DNA of 64,000 nt from Qipengyuania polymorpha (GTDB lineage Bacteria; Pseudomonadota; Alphaproteobacteria; Sphingomonadales; Sphingomonadaceae): positions 186,001 through 250,000 of the forward strand of contig NZ_JAIGNK010000003.1 in assembly GCF_019711435.1 (NCBI RefSeq), read 5' to 3'. The position numbers and the translations under genes were made by a program. This document shows positions 17,017 to 25,170 of this stretch, one piece after another; the stretch's first letter is position 1; every line of letters starts with the position of its first letter. Below the pieces are notes generated by a model that saw nothing but the letters and a program-made list of their open reading frames with translations, made no database searches and was not told where the DNA came from.

Positions 17017-17577
17017 ATGAGCCGCAGACCGCCCACCCCCGCCTTCCGCCGCCGCCCGGCGCCGAACAGGCCGCGAGTGCGCAACACGAAATGGAAGCGG
17101 GCGAGGCGCAGGCGCTTGCCCGGCAAGGGAGCCTTGGTGACGGCGCTCGTCTTCGCGCTCGCCATCGGCTGGTTCCTGTCCAAGGACCAGCTGTTCCCGC
17201 CCACACTCCCGCCGCAGAGCGAGGTGGCGATAGCCTTCCGCCCCTGCGGCATGCCCGGCAGCGGGCCTTGCGTGATCGACGGCGACACGCTGGCGATAGG
17301 CCAGCGCCGCGTGCGCCTGACCGGCTACGACGCGCCCGAGATGGACGGGGCCTGCAAATACGAACGCGCCAAAGCCCGCGAGGCCAAGGACGAACTCCAC
17401 CGCTGGCTCGCCCGCGGCCGCTTCACCTGGACCGGCGGCGATAATCCCCCGCGCGACCGCTGGGGCCGCGAACTACGCGAAGCCCGCCGCGGCGACGACC
17501 TCTTGGCAGAGCACATGGTCAGCGCAGGGCTGGCCGAGGAAATGGGCTGGGGCGCGGAGAGGCGCGAATGGTGTTGA
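17017..17577 (+). CDS. SNase-like (thermonuclease family) membrane-anchored nuclease
   Basis: 186 aa. N-terminus is basic (RRRPAPNRPRVRN), then one membrane helix (about 40-58), then an SNase fold: VIDGDTLAIGQRRVRLTGYD (about 86-105) is the conserved core with the D-G-D-T loop and the catalytic-type Arg, followed by AREAKDELHRWL and DRWGRELREARRG. The nuclease domain likely faces the periplasm and cuts DNA or RNA there, but staphylococcal-type activity is not proven. Start ATG 17017; a GTG at 17008 is possible. Followed by repeat copy B. Confidence 0.85.
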   Translation: MSRRPPTPAFRRRPAPNRPRVRNTKWKRARRRRLPGKGALVTALVFALAIGWFLSKDQLFPPTLPPQSEVAIAFRPCGMPGSGPCVIDGDTLAIGQRRVRLTGYDAPEMDGACKYERAKAREAKDELHRWLARGRFTWTGGDNPPRDRWGRELREARRGDDLLAEHMVSAGLAEEMGWGAERREWC

Positions 17578-17593
17578 GGATTCTTTGTGTTTC

Positions 17594-17665
17594 GAACCCG
17601 CCTCCGCGGGTTCGTCATCGCTAGACGTGCGGCAAGCCGCACCCGCTGCGGGCGGGCGGTCGCCC
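17594..17665 (+). repeat. Dispersed structured repeat, copy B
   Basis: Copy B is the cleanest: GAACCCGC-CTCC-GCGGGTTC (17594-17613), spacer CGCTAGAC, GTGCGGC-AA-GCCGCAC (17627-17642), CCCGC-T-GCGGG (17642-17652), GGGCG-GT-CGCCC (17654-17665). It follows the SNase gene by 17 bases and precedes the AT-rich gene pair. The 100 bases between it and 17772 show nothing else. Confidence 0.85.
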
Positions 17666-17771
17666 TTGCGGTCGGCTGGTCGCAGCCCGAACAAGCACTA
17701 GGCCTGCCATCGTCCTTACCCCATTCCATTGCGGCATAGCTGAACGATGAAATCTCGCATCAACCTGACAA

Positions 17772-18572
17772 TCAAGATGCCGACCAACCACCGGAAGAAA
17801 TATTGAAAGTAATATCTCCATCCTCGCGGGTGGTTAGCACCTTTCTCTCGCGATCTCTGAAAACCGCTCCGCGGCTAGCATTGTAATACGCCGACTGCGT
17901 TTCTTGCGTTAAGTGCTTGAGTTCGCAATCCGATATGACAGTCCAATAGGGGTTAGCGCATTTTAGGAATTCGGGATGGACGGAACCTTCTCGCCCGTGA
18001 TGTGGTGCCAGAAGCACTCCGCAATCATTGACGCTATTACGGAATTCAGAACGTTTCATAATGAGGTCAAAGCCTGCACGCTCCATGTCTCCGGGAAACA
18101 CAAATTTTACGCCGTGAACTTTGAACAAGGTCACAGCGCTCATGTTATTTTCATCGCCAAATGATCCTGACGGATTGTAATACATTTCTCGTTCGAGAGC
18201 ACCGTAATCAACTGGCTTATACTCGCCTGTATATTGGTCAGCCATGCTTACGAGTTCTCGGATACCGGGCCCCATCCCATCGTCAGATTTGAGACGGCAA
18301 ATCTCGTCAGTGGTGACATTCTTCGACCGCCAAAGGGAAGAGATGGAGATTCCGGAGTTACGAAGCTCGGGCAACCCATTTGCATGATCCTCGTCATAGT
18401 TCGTGATCACGAGCATATCGAGGGTCTTAATACCCCGTCGTTGCAGTTCGATTGTCGGCGTCCAGCCAGATTTTCCGTTTGTGCCGCAATCAACTAAAAT
18501 GGTTCTTCCGGTGTCCGCAGTAAAGAGCGCACATGAACCATGTTGCACGTCAAATATTGTTAATTCAGCCAC
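17772..18572 (-). CDS. ComEC-like MBL-fold protein, AT-rich
   Basis: 266 aa, GTG start. The domain follows the ComEC/Rec2 MBL layout: LVDCGTNGKSG, then TNYDEDHANGLPEL at the place of the H-P-D-A-D-H metal motif, then FVFPGDMERAG and LLAPHHGREGSVHPEF (the HHGS-type motif). The first metal-binding His of the usual motif is replaced by Asn, while Asp-Glu-Asp-His remain, so activity may be altered. No signal peptide or membrane helix, so cytosolic. It starts 8 bases inside the TM gene upstream, so the two are coupled. By eye its sequence is clearly more AT-rich than its neighbours (25 G/C in 18121-18180, against 36 of 60 in nrdB at 19141-19200), so recent transfer is likely. Confidence 0.8.
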   Translation of the reverse strand: MAELTIFDVQHGSCALFTADTGRTILVDCGTNGKSGWTPTIELQRRGIKTLDMLVITNYDEDHANGLPELRNSGISISSLWRSKNVTTDEICRLKSDDGMGPGIRELVSMADQYTGEYKPVDYGALEREMYYNPSGSFGDENNMSAVTLFKVHGVKFVFPGDMERAGFDLIMKRSEFRNSVNDCGVLLAPHHGREGSVHPEFLKCANPYWTVISDCELKHLTQETQSAYYNASRGAVFRDRERKVLTTREDGDITFNISSGGWSAS

Positions 18573-19059
18573 CTTTGTTCGCCTTCGTCCGCTCGGAGAT
18601 GTAATTGTTTTGCTTCACGTAAGACACGAAAAACAGGATTCCGAGGGCTGCCACCGCCAAATGCATCCGGAGTGGATCTTTTAGTCCGATTGCTTCGGCA
18701 ATTCCCCACGAAGCTAAAACTCCGAAATAGACGACTACCCCGCCACATAGCGACCGATAACCATTGGCAACTTGGACTAGCGTTTGAATTTTTGGATCTG
18801 CCTTTTCGGCGGCCACAAATGTACCGTACCAATCTGTCTCAGATGGTCCCGACCGAAATCTCTTAGCGATCTTAGAAACCAAAAGAGACCCCGCTCTGCT
18901 AGCGAGAAGGCCTAAAATGTATGACGTTACGCCATAGGCAGCCAGAGCTTCAGAACTGACAATAGGCACGCCGGCAGTCCGCAATGCTTCGGCCAGTATT
19001 AGACCTGGAATAAGCGTGACAATTAAGTCGTAGGCCCCAATCTTCTCGATTGGATTCAT
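18565..19059 (-). CDS. Four-TM membrane protein paired with MBL gene
   Basis: 164 aa. N-terminus MNPIEKIGAYDLIVTLIPGL fits a pattern seen in small membrane proteins of mobile modules (E-K-x-x-Y-D-x-x-x-x-L-I-P-G). Predicted helices: about 9-28, 40-62, 104-126 and 133-151, with a soluble loop (about 63-100). ATG 19059 is six bases after the nrdB stop, with GGAG nearby inside the nrdB end, so transcription probably reads through from nrdB. It overlaps the MBL gene by eight bases. I do not recognise a known family with certainty. Confidence 0.75.
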   Translation of the reverse strand: MNPIEKIGAYDLIVTLIPGLILAEALRTAGVPIVSSEALAAYGVTSYILGLLASRAGSLLVSKIAKRFRSGPSETDWYGTFVAAEKADPKIQTLVQVANGYRSLCGGVVVYFGVLASWGIAEAIGLKDPLRMHLAVAALGILFFVSYVKQNNYISERTKANKGG

Positions 19060-19065
19060 TTCTAC

Positions 19066-20124
19066 CTACTCCGCAGCCACAGCCCCTTCGCCGTCCTCGA
19101 ACAGGCCCGGGCCGTCGGTCTCGGCCTCTTCCTCGTTCGCGGCCTTGGCTTTCTGGCGCTTGTCGAAGCTCGACCACACGTCGTTCCAGTTGCCCTTGGT
19201 CGCGCCCTTCGAATATTCGGTCGCGCGGGTTTCGAAGAAGTTGGCGTGCTCCACACCGTTCAGCAGCGGGGCGAGCCAGGGGAGCGGGTGGTCATCAACC
19301 ATGTAGATCGGGTCGAGGTTCAGCTGCCCCAGGCGCCAGTCGGCGATGTAGCGGATGTACTTCTTGATATCCTTCGCCGTCATGCCGGACACGGGGCCCA
19401 TCTCGAAGGCGAGGTCGATGAAGTTGTCCTCCAGTCGCACCGTCTTCTGGCAGATGTCGATGATGTCTTCCTTGACCGCCTTGGTCAGGCAGTCGCGCTC
19501 GCGCACGAACTCGTGGAACATGCGGATGATGCCTTCGCAGTGCAGGCTCTCGTCGCGCACCGACCAGCTGACGATCTGCCCCATGCCCTTCATCTTGTTG
19601 AAGCGCGGGAAGTTCATCAGCATGGCGAAGCTGGCGAACAGCTGCATGCCTTCGGTGAAGGCGCCGAACATGGCGAGCGTGCGGGCGATGTCCTCATCGC
19701 TGTCGACGCCGAACTGCTGCATGTAATTGTGCTTGTCGGCCATTTCCTCGTAATCGAGGAAGGCGGAATATTCGCTCTCGGGCATGCCGATGGTGTCGAG
19801 CAGGTGGCTGTAGGCCGCGATGTGCACCGTCTCCATGTTGGAGAAAGCGGTGAGCATCATCTTCACTTCGGTCGGCTTGAACACGCGGCCGTATTTGTCG
19901 TGATAGCAATCCTGCACCTCGACATCGGCCTGGGTGAAGAAACGGAAAATCTGGGTGAGGAGGTTGCGCTCGTGCTCGGTCAGCTTCTGCGCCCAGTCGC
20001 GGCAGTCTTCGCCCAGCGGCACTTCTTCCGGCATCCAGTGGATTTGCTGCTGGCGCTTCCAGAATTCATAGGCCCAGGGATATTCGAAGGGCTTGTAGGT
20101 CTTTCTGGCTTCGAGCAACGACAT
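19066..20124 (-). CDS. nrdB: Ribonucleoside-diphosphate reductase, beta subunit (class Ia)
   Basis: 352 aa. Beta subunit of class I ribonucleotide reductase: holds a di-iron centre and tyrosyl radical that starts reduction in NrdA. Ligand-type segments: FTQADVEVQDCY (about 65-76), ETVHIAAYSHLL (about 98-109, with the candidate radical Tyr), and DESLHCEGI (about 180-188). Start ATG 20124 gives MSLLEARKTYKP, the family N-terminus; the frame is open further upstream. C-terminal acidic tail EEAETDGPGLFEDGEG would dock into NrdA. nrdA is 2.5 kb upstream on the same strand. The last codon is followed by the AT-rich pair. Confidence 0.96.
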   Translation of the reverse strand: MSLLEARKTYKPFEYPWAYEFWKRQQQIHWMPEEVPLGEDCRDWAQKLTEHERNLLTQIFRFFTQADVEVQDCYHDKYGRVFKPTEVKMMLTAFSNMETVHIAAYSHLLDTIGMPESEYSAFLDYEEMADKHNYMQQFGVDSDEDIARTLAMFGAFTEGMQLFASFAMLMNFPRFNKMKGMGQIVSWSVRDESLHCEGIIRMFHEFVRERDCLTKAVKEDIIDICQKTVRLEDNFIDLAFEMGPVSGMTAKDIKKYIRYIADWRLGQLNLDPIYMVDDHPLPWLAPLLNGVEHANFFETRATEYSKGATKGNWNDVWSSFDKRQKAKAANEEEAETDGPGLFEDGEGAVAAE

Positions 20125-20314
20125 CTTGTGTCTCCGGCGTGAGTGCGTGTGCGACTCATATAGGGAATCACGGAGCGGAATCGAAGGCAAGGGGGGATGA
20201 TTCGGTGGGGATAAGGTCTGGGTAACTATTTCCCGCCGGACCCGCCCTTCGCGTGCGACCAGTTGCGGAACGGCAACACGGCGCGGGCCGTTGATAGGGC
20301 AAAGGAGAGTTTCG

Positions 20315-20638
20315 ATGTCCCATCACGACAAACAGCCCGGCGAAGGCGCGCAGCCCGGCAACCAGCAGCAGGCGCTCGACGCGCAGGTCGGCGGCCCGCG
20401 GCCCGAGTATGACCAGTACGAGGTCAACCAGCCCGGCAACATCAACAAGCAGGCCCAAGCGCAGGCAGGGTATGGCAATGCCCGCGACGAAGACGGCCAG
20501 ATGGAGCAGGACGTCGCCACGCACAGCTTGGGCAGCCAGCCGCTCCACCAGGACAACGCCGCACAGCCCGGCGAAATCTCGGACCGGCCCGATGAACGCG
20601 CCGCAGCCGATGCGGCCCGGCCCCTTTCGGGCAGTTGA
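20315..20638 (+). CDS. Hydrophilic, probably disordered small protein
   Basis: 107 aa with AAGGAG 8 bases before ATG 20315. Rich in Q, G, P, A, D (GAQPGNQQQALDAQVGGP), no hydrophobic segment, no Cys. Looks intrinsically disordered. It is divergent from nrdB. Similar short Q/G-rich proteins exist in sphingomonads, some stress-linked, but none I can name. Confidence 0.55.
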   Translation: MSHHDKQPGEGAQPGNQQQALDAQVGGPRPEYDQYEVNQPGNINKQAQAQAGYGNARDEDGQMEQDVATHSLGSQPLHQDNAAQPGEISDRPDERAAADAARPLSGS

Positions 20639-20712
20639 TGCGTTAGACAGTTTCGGGGCTAAAGCGGACGTGTCCGGTTTTCCCCTTTTGCGGGCATGTC
20701 TCGCGAAACCCC

Positions 20713-20750
20713 GGCGCCCCGTCTCTCGTAGGCGGGGCGTCAACTTTTTT
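20713..20750 (+). terminator. Rho-independent terminator
   Basis: Stem GGCGCCCCG / CGGGGCGTC region (9 bp with one G-T pair; core CGCCCCG 20715-20721 and CGGGGCG 20733-20739), followed by TTTTTT at 20745-20750. Ends the 20315 transcript. Confidence 0.7.
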
Positions 20751-20916
20751 AAGCCCTACCGCATGTTGCGCTGCTTGAGGGCGCGTCTTTTCTCGCCCGA
20801 ACGCGCTCGATTGCGCCCTCCTCACTGACCCGTGCATGAGCTTCGACGAAGCGTGGACCGATCCCCCTACGCGCCCGTTGGTAAAGTGTAAGCAATTTAA
20901 AACAAAAGGGTTTTAT

Positions 20917-21162
20917 ATGTTTGAGAAGCTACGTATCAAGGAACACATGGAAGTCACCGACTGTCGCGGACAGCATGTTGGCACGGTCGACCACGTACAG
21001 GACGACGCCATCAAGCTGACCAAGTCGGACAGCAGCGACGACATGCACCACTTCCTCTCGCTCGACGACGTCGAGAAGATCGACGACAATCGCATCTATC
21101 TGAAGGAAGGTGCACGCATCCCGGAAGGTCTTGGCAACAAGGCCGTCATGGAAGACGCATAA
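20917..21162 (+). CDS. DUF2171 protein
   Basis: 81 aa. Matches the short DUF2171 pattern: MEVTDCRGQHVGTVDHVQDD followed by IKLTKSD and RIYLKEGARIPE. This is a PRC-barrel-like fold found in single copy or tandem in alphaproteobacteria. AAAAGGG ends 6 bases before ATG 20917. An AT-rich leader (20885-20916) may hold a promoter. Soluble; function unknown. Confidence 0.8.
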   Translation: MFEKLRIKEHMEVTDCRGQHVGTVDHVQDDAIKLTKSDSSDDMHHFLSLDDVEKIDDNRIYLKEGARIPEGLGNKAVMEDA

Positions 21163-21197
21163 CGCCGTGACCGGCACTAAAGCCGTCATGAAGAAGG

Positions 21198-21229
21198 CCC
21201 CGCCTGCAAGATTTGCACGCGGGGTTTTT
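21198..21229 (+). terminator. Rho-independent terminator
   Basis: Stem CCCCGC-C-TGCAA / TTGCA-C-GCGGGG (21198-21224, loop GAT, one C-C mismatch) followed by TTTTT. Strong and well placed after the DUF2171 gene. Confidence 0.85.
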
Positions 21230-21300
21230 CCTATGCGTAATCCTCGGGCGGAAAGGACACGATTGCTTAGCGCTTCGCATGGCATAACATTGGCGTAGAG

Positions 21301-22496
21301 ATGACACGGGCGCGCGACGACACTCACTCCGACGGAGCCGGGATGATCGACTGGTGGAAGGGCAAGCGTATTGCCTGCCCCGTGCACCTGCGTGCGGCGC
21401 TGGAGACTGCGGTCGATGACCAGCATTATCGCGAAGCCCGTTTTCTCGCCGTGCTCGGCATGCTGGTTGCGCTGATCTCGCTTACCGTCGACCTTGTCAC
21501 GATACCCGAGCACTTTGGCCTTGTCGCCATCGTGCGACTGATGGTGACGGCGCCGGTCCTGCTTGCCGTCCTGGCCATACCGCGCAGTCGGCTCGCATTG
21601 CAGAAGTTCCTGCTGGGCGCGGGGCTGAGTGTATTCTCCCTGACGCTGCTCTTCGCCAGCGGCTTCGCTCCTCCTCCTGCCGACAGCTTCATGGCCGTAG
21701 GCGTCATTATGATGTTGGGCATCGCGCTACCGCTGCTGCCGTTCCGGAGGCGGGGAATCGTGCTGTTCATAGCCGCAGTGGTCATCCCGTCAGGCATCCT
21801 TGTGATTTTCCAGCAGAAGGCCGAAGGCTATGCGGAGACGTTCCTGCTGATCCTGACGTTGGTCGCGACCGGCGCCGGAGTGCTTGCCCGGCGGTTTCGC
21901 TGGCTCGATCGGCGCAATGCCTTGCTCACTCTCCAGGCGAAGGACCGCGCACGCGAGCTCGAACGGAGTAATGCGCGGCTCACGCAGTTGTCGATGCTCG
22001 ATCCATTGACCGACCTTGCAAACCGCCGCTGGGCCGAGCAGGCCTTTGAACGCGACTATGCCGCCCGTCGCGAGGACGCCCCCGGGCTCACAGCGGTACT
22101 GCTTCTCGACCTCGACCACTTCAAGAACTTCAACGATCGCTGGGGCCACGAGGCCGGTGACAAATGCCTGCAGGCAGTTGCCGAGGTGCTGCGCCATTGT
22201 GCGGGCAGGCATGGAGGGCTGGCTGCACGTTTCGGTGGCGAGGAATTCGTGGTCTGCTGCGCGTCGAAGATACGGCAGAGGCACTGGAACTTGCCGAGCA
22301 GGTTCGCGTCGGCGTCGAACGCATCGATATTGACCACGGCCGGAAAACCGCCCCCGTCAGCTGCACCGTCAGCATCGGCATCGTGGCGCACGAAGAAGGG
22401 GGAGCGCCCGTATTGGGCGAAATGCTCAGGAAGGCCGACGAAGCGCTCTACCAAGCCAAGAGCGAGGGCCGCAATCGCTACCGGCTGGCGGCCTGA
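21301..22496 (+). pseudogene. GGDEF (diguanylate cyclase), frameshifted
   Basis: Residues 50-210 hold about five membrane helices, then a coiled-coil (RARELERSNARLTQL) and a GGDEF domain: SMLDPLTDLANRRWAEQAF, DLDHFKNFNDRWGHEAGD, and the active site RFGGEEFVVC. Immediately after Cys the frame breaks: bases 22255-22259 (TGCTG) lack one nucleotide, so the sequence LRVEDTAEALELAEQVRVGV… through TVSIGI and KADEALYQAKSEGRNRYRL, ending at TGA 22494-22496, is read only in another frame. The intact protein would be near 395 aa and make c-di-GMP. Either the gene is inactivated, or the base is missing from the assembly. Start 21301 or ATG 21343. Confidence 0.85.
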
Positions 22497-22579
22497 GGAC
22501 CAGCCTGCCAGTGGGCGGGCCGTGGCTCCTCCCAAGTCCTGCGGGTTGCCCGTCCAGATACTCAGCCGCGCAAAACGAA

Positions 22580-22614
22580 ACCGCCCCGCTGGCCGTCATG
22601 GCGAGCGGGGCGGT
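22580..22614. terminator. Bidirectional terminator between GGDEF gene and nrdA
   Basis: Perfect 11-bp stem ACCGCCCCGCT / AGCGGGGCGGT with a 13-base loop. A T-rich stretch follows on the minus strand (TTCGTTTT), so it mainly ends nrdA. Confidence 0.75.
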
Positions 22615-22649
22615 AATTGTCTCTCGGACGATGGTTCAGCCGAACCTGC

Positions 22650-24680
22650 TTACTGACAGGCGAGGCATTCCTCGTAATCGGTCTGCTCCCCGGCACCGGC
22701 GGACAGTTCGAACTTGGTCGCGTCCTTGGTGTTGTCGGTTTCCACGCCGCCGGCGAAACCGGCGCGCTGCACCGACTTCGAGCGGAGGTAGTAGAGCGAC
22801 TTGATGCCCTTCTCCCAGGCCTGGAAGTGCAGCATCATCAAGTCCCACTTGTCGACATCGGCCGGGATGAACAGGTTCAGCGACTGCGCCTGGTCGATAT
22901 AGGGCGCGCGGTCGGCGGCGAATTCGAGCAGCCAGCGCTGGTCGATTTCGAAGCTGGTCTTGAACGTCGCCTTTTCTTCCGGGGTCAGGAAGTCGAGGTG
23001 CTGGACGCTGCCGCCCTTCTCAAGGATCGAATTCCAGATCGCGGTCGAGTTCTTGCTCTTCTTGTCGAGGAGTTTTTCCAGATACGGGTTCTTCACGATG
23101 AAGCTGCCCGACAGCGTCTTGTGGGTGTAGATATTGGCCGGGATCGGCTCGATGCAGGCGCTGGTGCCGCCGCAGATGATCGAGATCGACGCGGTCGGCG
23201 CGATCGCCATCTTGCAGCTGAAACGCTCCATCGCGCCCATTTCTTCCGCGTCCGGGCATGCGCCGCGTTCCTGCGCGAGGACCATGGATGCTTCGGAAGC
23301 CTTGCCCTGGATGTGCTTGAACATCTTGAGGTTCCAGACCTTGGCCATCGGGCTTTCGAAGCCAATGCCCTTCTGCTGGAGGAAGGAGTGGAAGCCCATC
23401 ACGCCGAGACCGACCGAGCGTTCGCGCATCGCCGAATACTTGGCACGCGCCATCTCGTCGGGCGCGCGGTCGATATAGTTCTGCAGCACGTTGTCGAGGA
23501 AGCGCATGACGTCCTCGATGAACTGCTTCTCGGTGTTCCACTCGTCCCACTTCTCGATGTTGAGCGAGGAGAGACAGCACACCGCGGTGCGGTCGTTGCC
23601 GAGGTGGTCGATACCGGTCGGGAGCGTAATTTCGGCGCACAGGTTCGAGGTCGAGACCTTGAGGCCCAGCTCGCGGTGATGCTTGGGCATCATCCGGTTC
23701 ACCGTGTCCGAGAAGACGATATAGGGTTCGCCCGTGGCGAGGCGGGTCTCGACCAGCTTCTGGAACAGCGAACGCGCGTCCACCGTCTTGCGGACACTGC
23801 CGTCCTTCGGGCTGAGGAGGTCGAATTCCTCGCCATTGCGTACCGCTTCCATGAAAGCGTCGGTCACCAGCACGCCATGGTGAAGGTTCAGCGCCTTGCG
23901 GTTGAAGTCACCCGAGGGTTTGCGGATTTCGAGGAATTCCTCGATTTCCGGGTGGGTGATGTCGATGTAGCAGGCGGCCGAGCCGCGGCGCAGCGAACCT
24001 TGCGAAATAGCCAGCGTCAGGCTGTCCATCACGCGCACGAAGGGAATGATGCCGCTGGTCTTGCCGTTGAGGCCCACCGGCTCGCCGATGCCGCGCACAT
24101 TGCCCCAGTATGTGCCGATGCCGCCGCCCTTGGACGCGAGCCAGACGTTCTCGTTCCAGGTGTTGACGATGCCGTCGAGGCTGTCGCTCACCGAGTTGAG
24201 GTAGCAGGAAATGGGCAGGCCGCGCTGCGTGCCGCCGTTCGAGAGAACGGGGGTTGCGGGCATGAACCAGAGCTTCGAGATGTAGTCGTAAAGTCGCTGG
24301 GCGTGGTCGGCATCGTCGGCAAAGGCATCGGCGACGCGGGCGAACAGGTCCTGATAGCTTTCACCGGGCAGCAGGTAGCGGTCTTCGAGCGTTTCCTTGC
24401 CGAATTCGGTCAGCAGGTCGTCACGGCTGGCTTCGGTCTTCACGTCGAACCGGCGGTCGAGGATCTTGTGGCTGTCTTCCTTGACCGCAGCCTTGGCAAC
24501 CGCCGCCATCGCGCCGGCCATTGCCTCACCCGCCTTTTCGGCGACGAGTTCTTCGCTGCCCTTGTCCTGTTTCGCCATGCTCACAGCCTTATCCGCTTTG
24601 GTGGGAGCAGCGTCTTCGAGAGTGTCCTGCGTATCAAGATCCAGTCCCATCGCCGCTTCGTCTCCGCCTTTGAAATCCAT
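22650..24680 (-). CDS. nrdA: Ribonucleoside-diphosphate reductase, alpha subunit
   Basis: 676 aa. Catalytic subunit of class I RNR. Catalytic parts: PISCYLNSVSDS (first Cys of the disulfide pair), NLCAEITLP (thiyl-radical Cys), the LYYLRSKS Tyr-Tyr pair of the radical path, and C-terminal ECLACQ (CxxC that is reduced by thioredoxin). The N-terminus is short and charged, with no ATP-cone (about 90 residues) such as E. coli NrdA has, so overall activity control by dATP is probably absent here. Start ATG 24680. A terminator follows at 22580-22614. Confidence 0.95.
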   Translation of the reverse strand: MDFKGGDEAAMGLDLDTQDTLEDAAPTKADKAVSMAKQDKGSEELVAEKAGEAMAGAMAAVAKAAVKEDSHKILDRRFDVKTEASRDDLLTEFGKETLEDRYLLPGESYQDLFARVADAFADDADHAQRLYDYISKLWFMPATPVLSNGGTQRGLPISCYLNSVSDSLDGIVNTWNENVWLASKGGGIGTYWGNVRGIGEPVGLNGKTSGIIPFVRVMDSLTLAISQGSLRRGSAACYIDITHPEIEEFLEIRKPSGDFNRKALNLHHGVLVTDAFMEAVRNGEEFDLLSPKDGSVRKTVDARSLFQKLVETRLATGEPYIVFSDTVNRMMPKHHRELGLKVSTSNLCAEITLPTGIDHLGNDRTAVCCLSSLNIEKWDEWNTEKQFIEDVMRFLDNVLQNYIDRAPDEMARAKYSAMRERSVGLGVMGFHSFLQQKGIGFESPMAKVWNLKMFKHIQGKASEASMVLAQERGACPDAEEMGAMERFSCKMAIAPTASISIICGGTSACIEPIPANIYTHKTLSGSFIVKNPYLEKLLDKKSKNSTAIWNSILEKGGSVQHLDFLTPEEKATFKTSFEIDQRWLLEFAADRAPYIDQAQSLNLFIPADVDKWDLMMLHFQAWEKGIKSLYYLRSKSVQRAGFAGGVETDNTKDATKFELSAGAGEQTDYEECLACQ

Positions 24681-25170
24681 GATGCCCCACCATTGTCTGT
24701 ACGTGTATGGCGAGGCCTGCGCTTCCTCGCCTGTTCGCTTTGTGTTCGAGTCGGCGGGAGCCCTACCCGCCTAGCACCGAAAGCCTCGGGAAGGGGTGAT
24801 TACTTCTCCCCATTTTCTCCACAGACCGGGGCGAAATCGCTTCCTGCTCCATATGGGGAGGAAGGTGCAAATCGCTAGGTCTTGTGTGTACCCCCAGGCA
24901 ACCGACCACTAGATACTGAATCAGAGCAGAGTCGGGCGCAAGGGGGTGAACGAAATTTTAACGTGCATTTGTCCCATGCAACGTTGCCTTTCAAATTGAT
25001 GCGATGCAGCGACGCGTGGACCAAGCTGGCTTTGCGGCTCGCGCAAGCCCAAAAACGCATTGGTGCAAAAAATTATGCGGGCAGAAATTGCCCTGCGGAC
25101 TTGTGAATCAATCGAATCGGGGCTGGCAATTTTCTTGCCGGGGGATCCTCCGGGGACGTAGGGTCAGCGC
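24681..25170. other. Gene-free leader region of nrdA and the HD gene
   Basis: 490 bases without a gene, between divergent nrdA (minus) and the HD gene (plus). The part 24950-25170 is AT-rich and has a small hairpin GGCAA…TTGCC near 25122-25137. The nrdA-proximal part holds two NrdR-box-like sites (separate entry). No other ORF with a good start is seen. Confidence 0.7.
24872..24921. promoter_or_regulatory. Possible NrdR-box pair upstream of nrdA
   Basis: TCGCTAGGTCTTGTGT (24872-24887) and CCACTAGATACTGAAT (24906-24921) each resemble half or more of the NrdR consensus ACACWATATATWGTGT (first: right half exact, second: left half close). Start-to-start distance is 34 bases; NrdR pairs are usually 31-32 apart, so this is uncertain. 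Confidence 0.3.

Noticed and set aside
22617-24878. 753-aa open frame on the plus strand opposite nrdA
   Set aside because: nrdA has full catalytic motifs on the minus strand; the plus frame lacks any.
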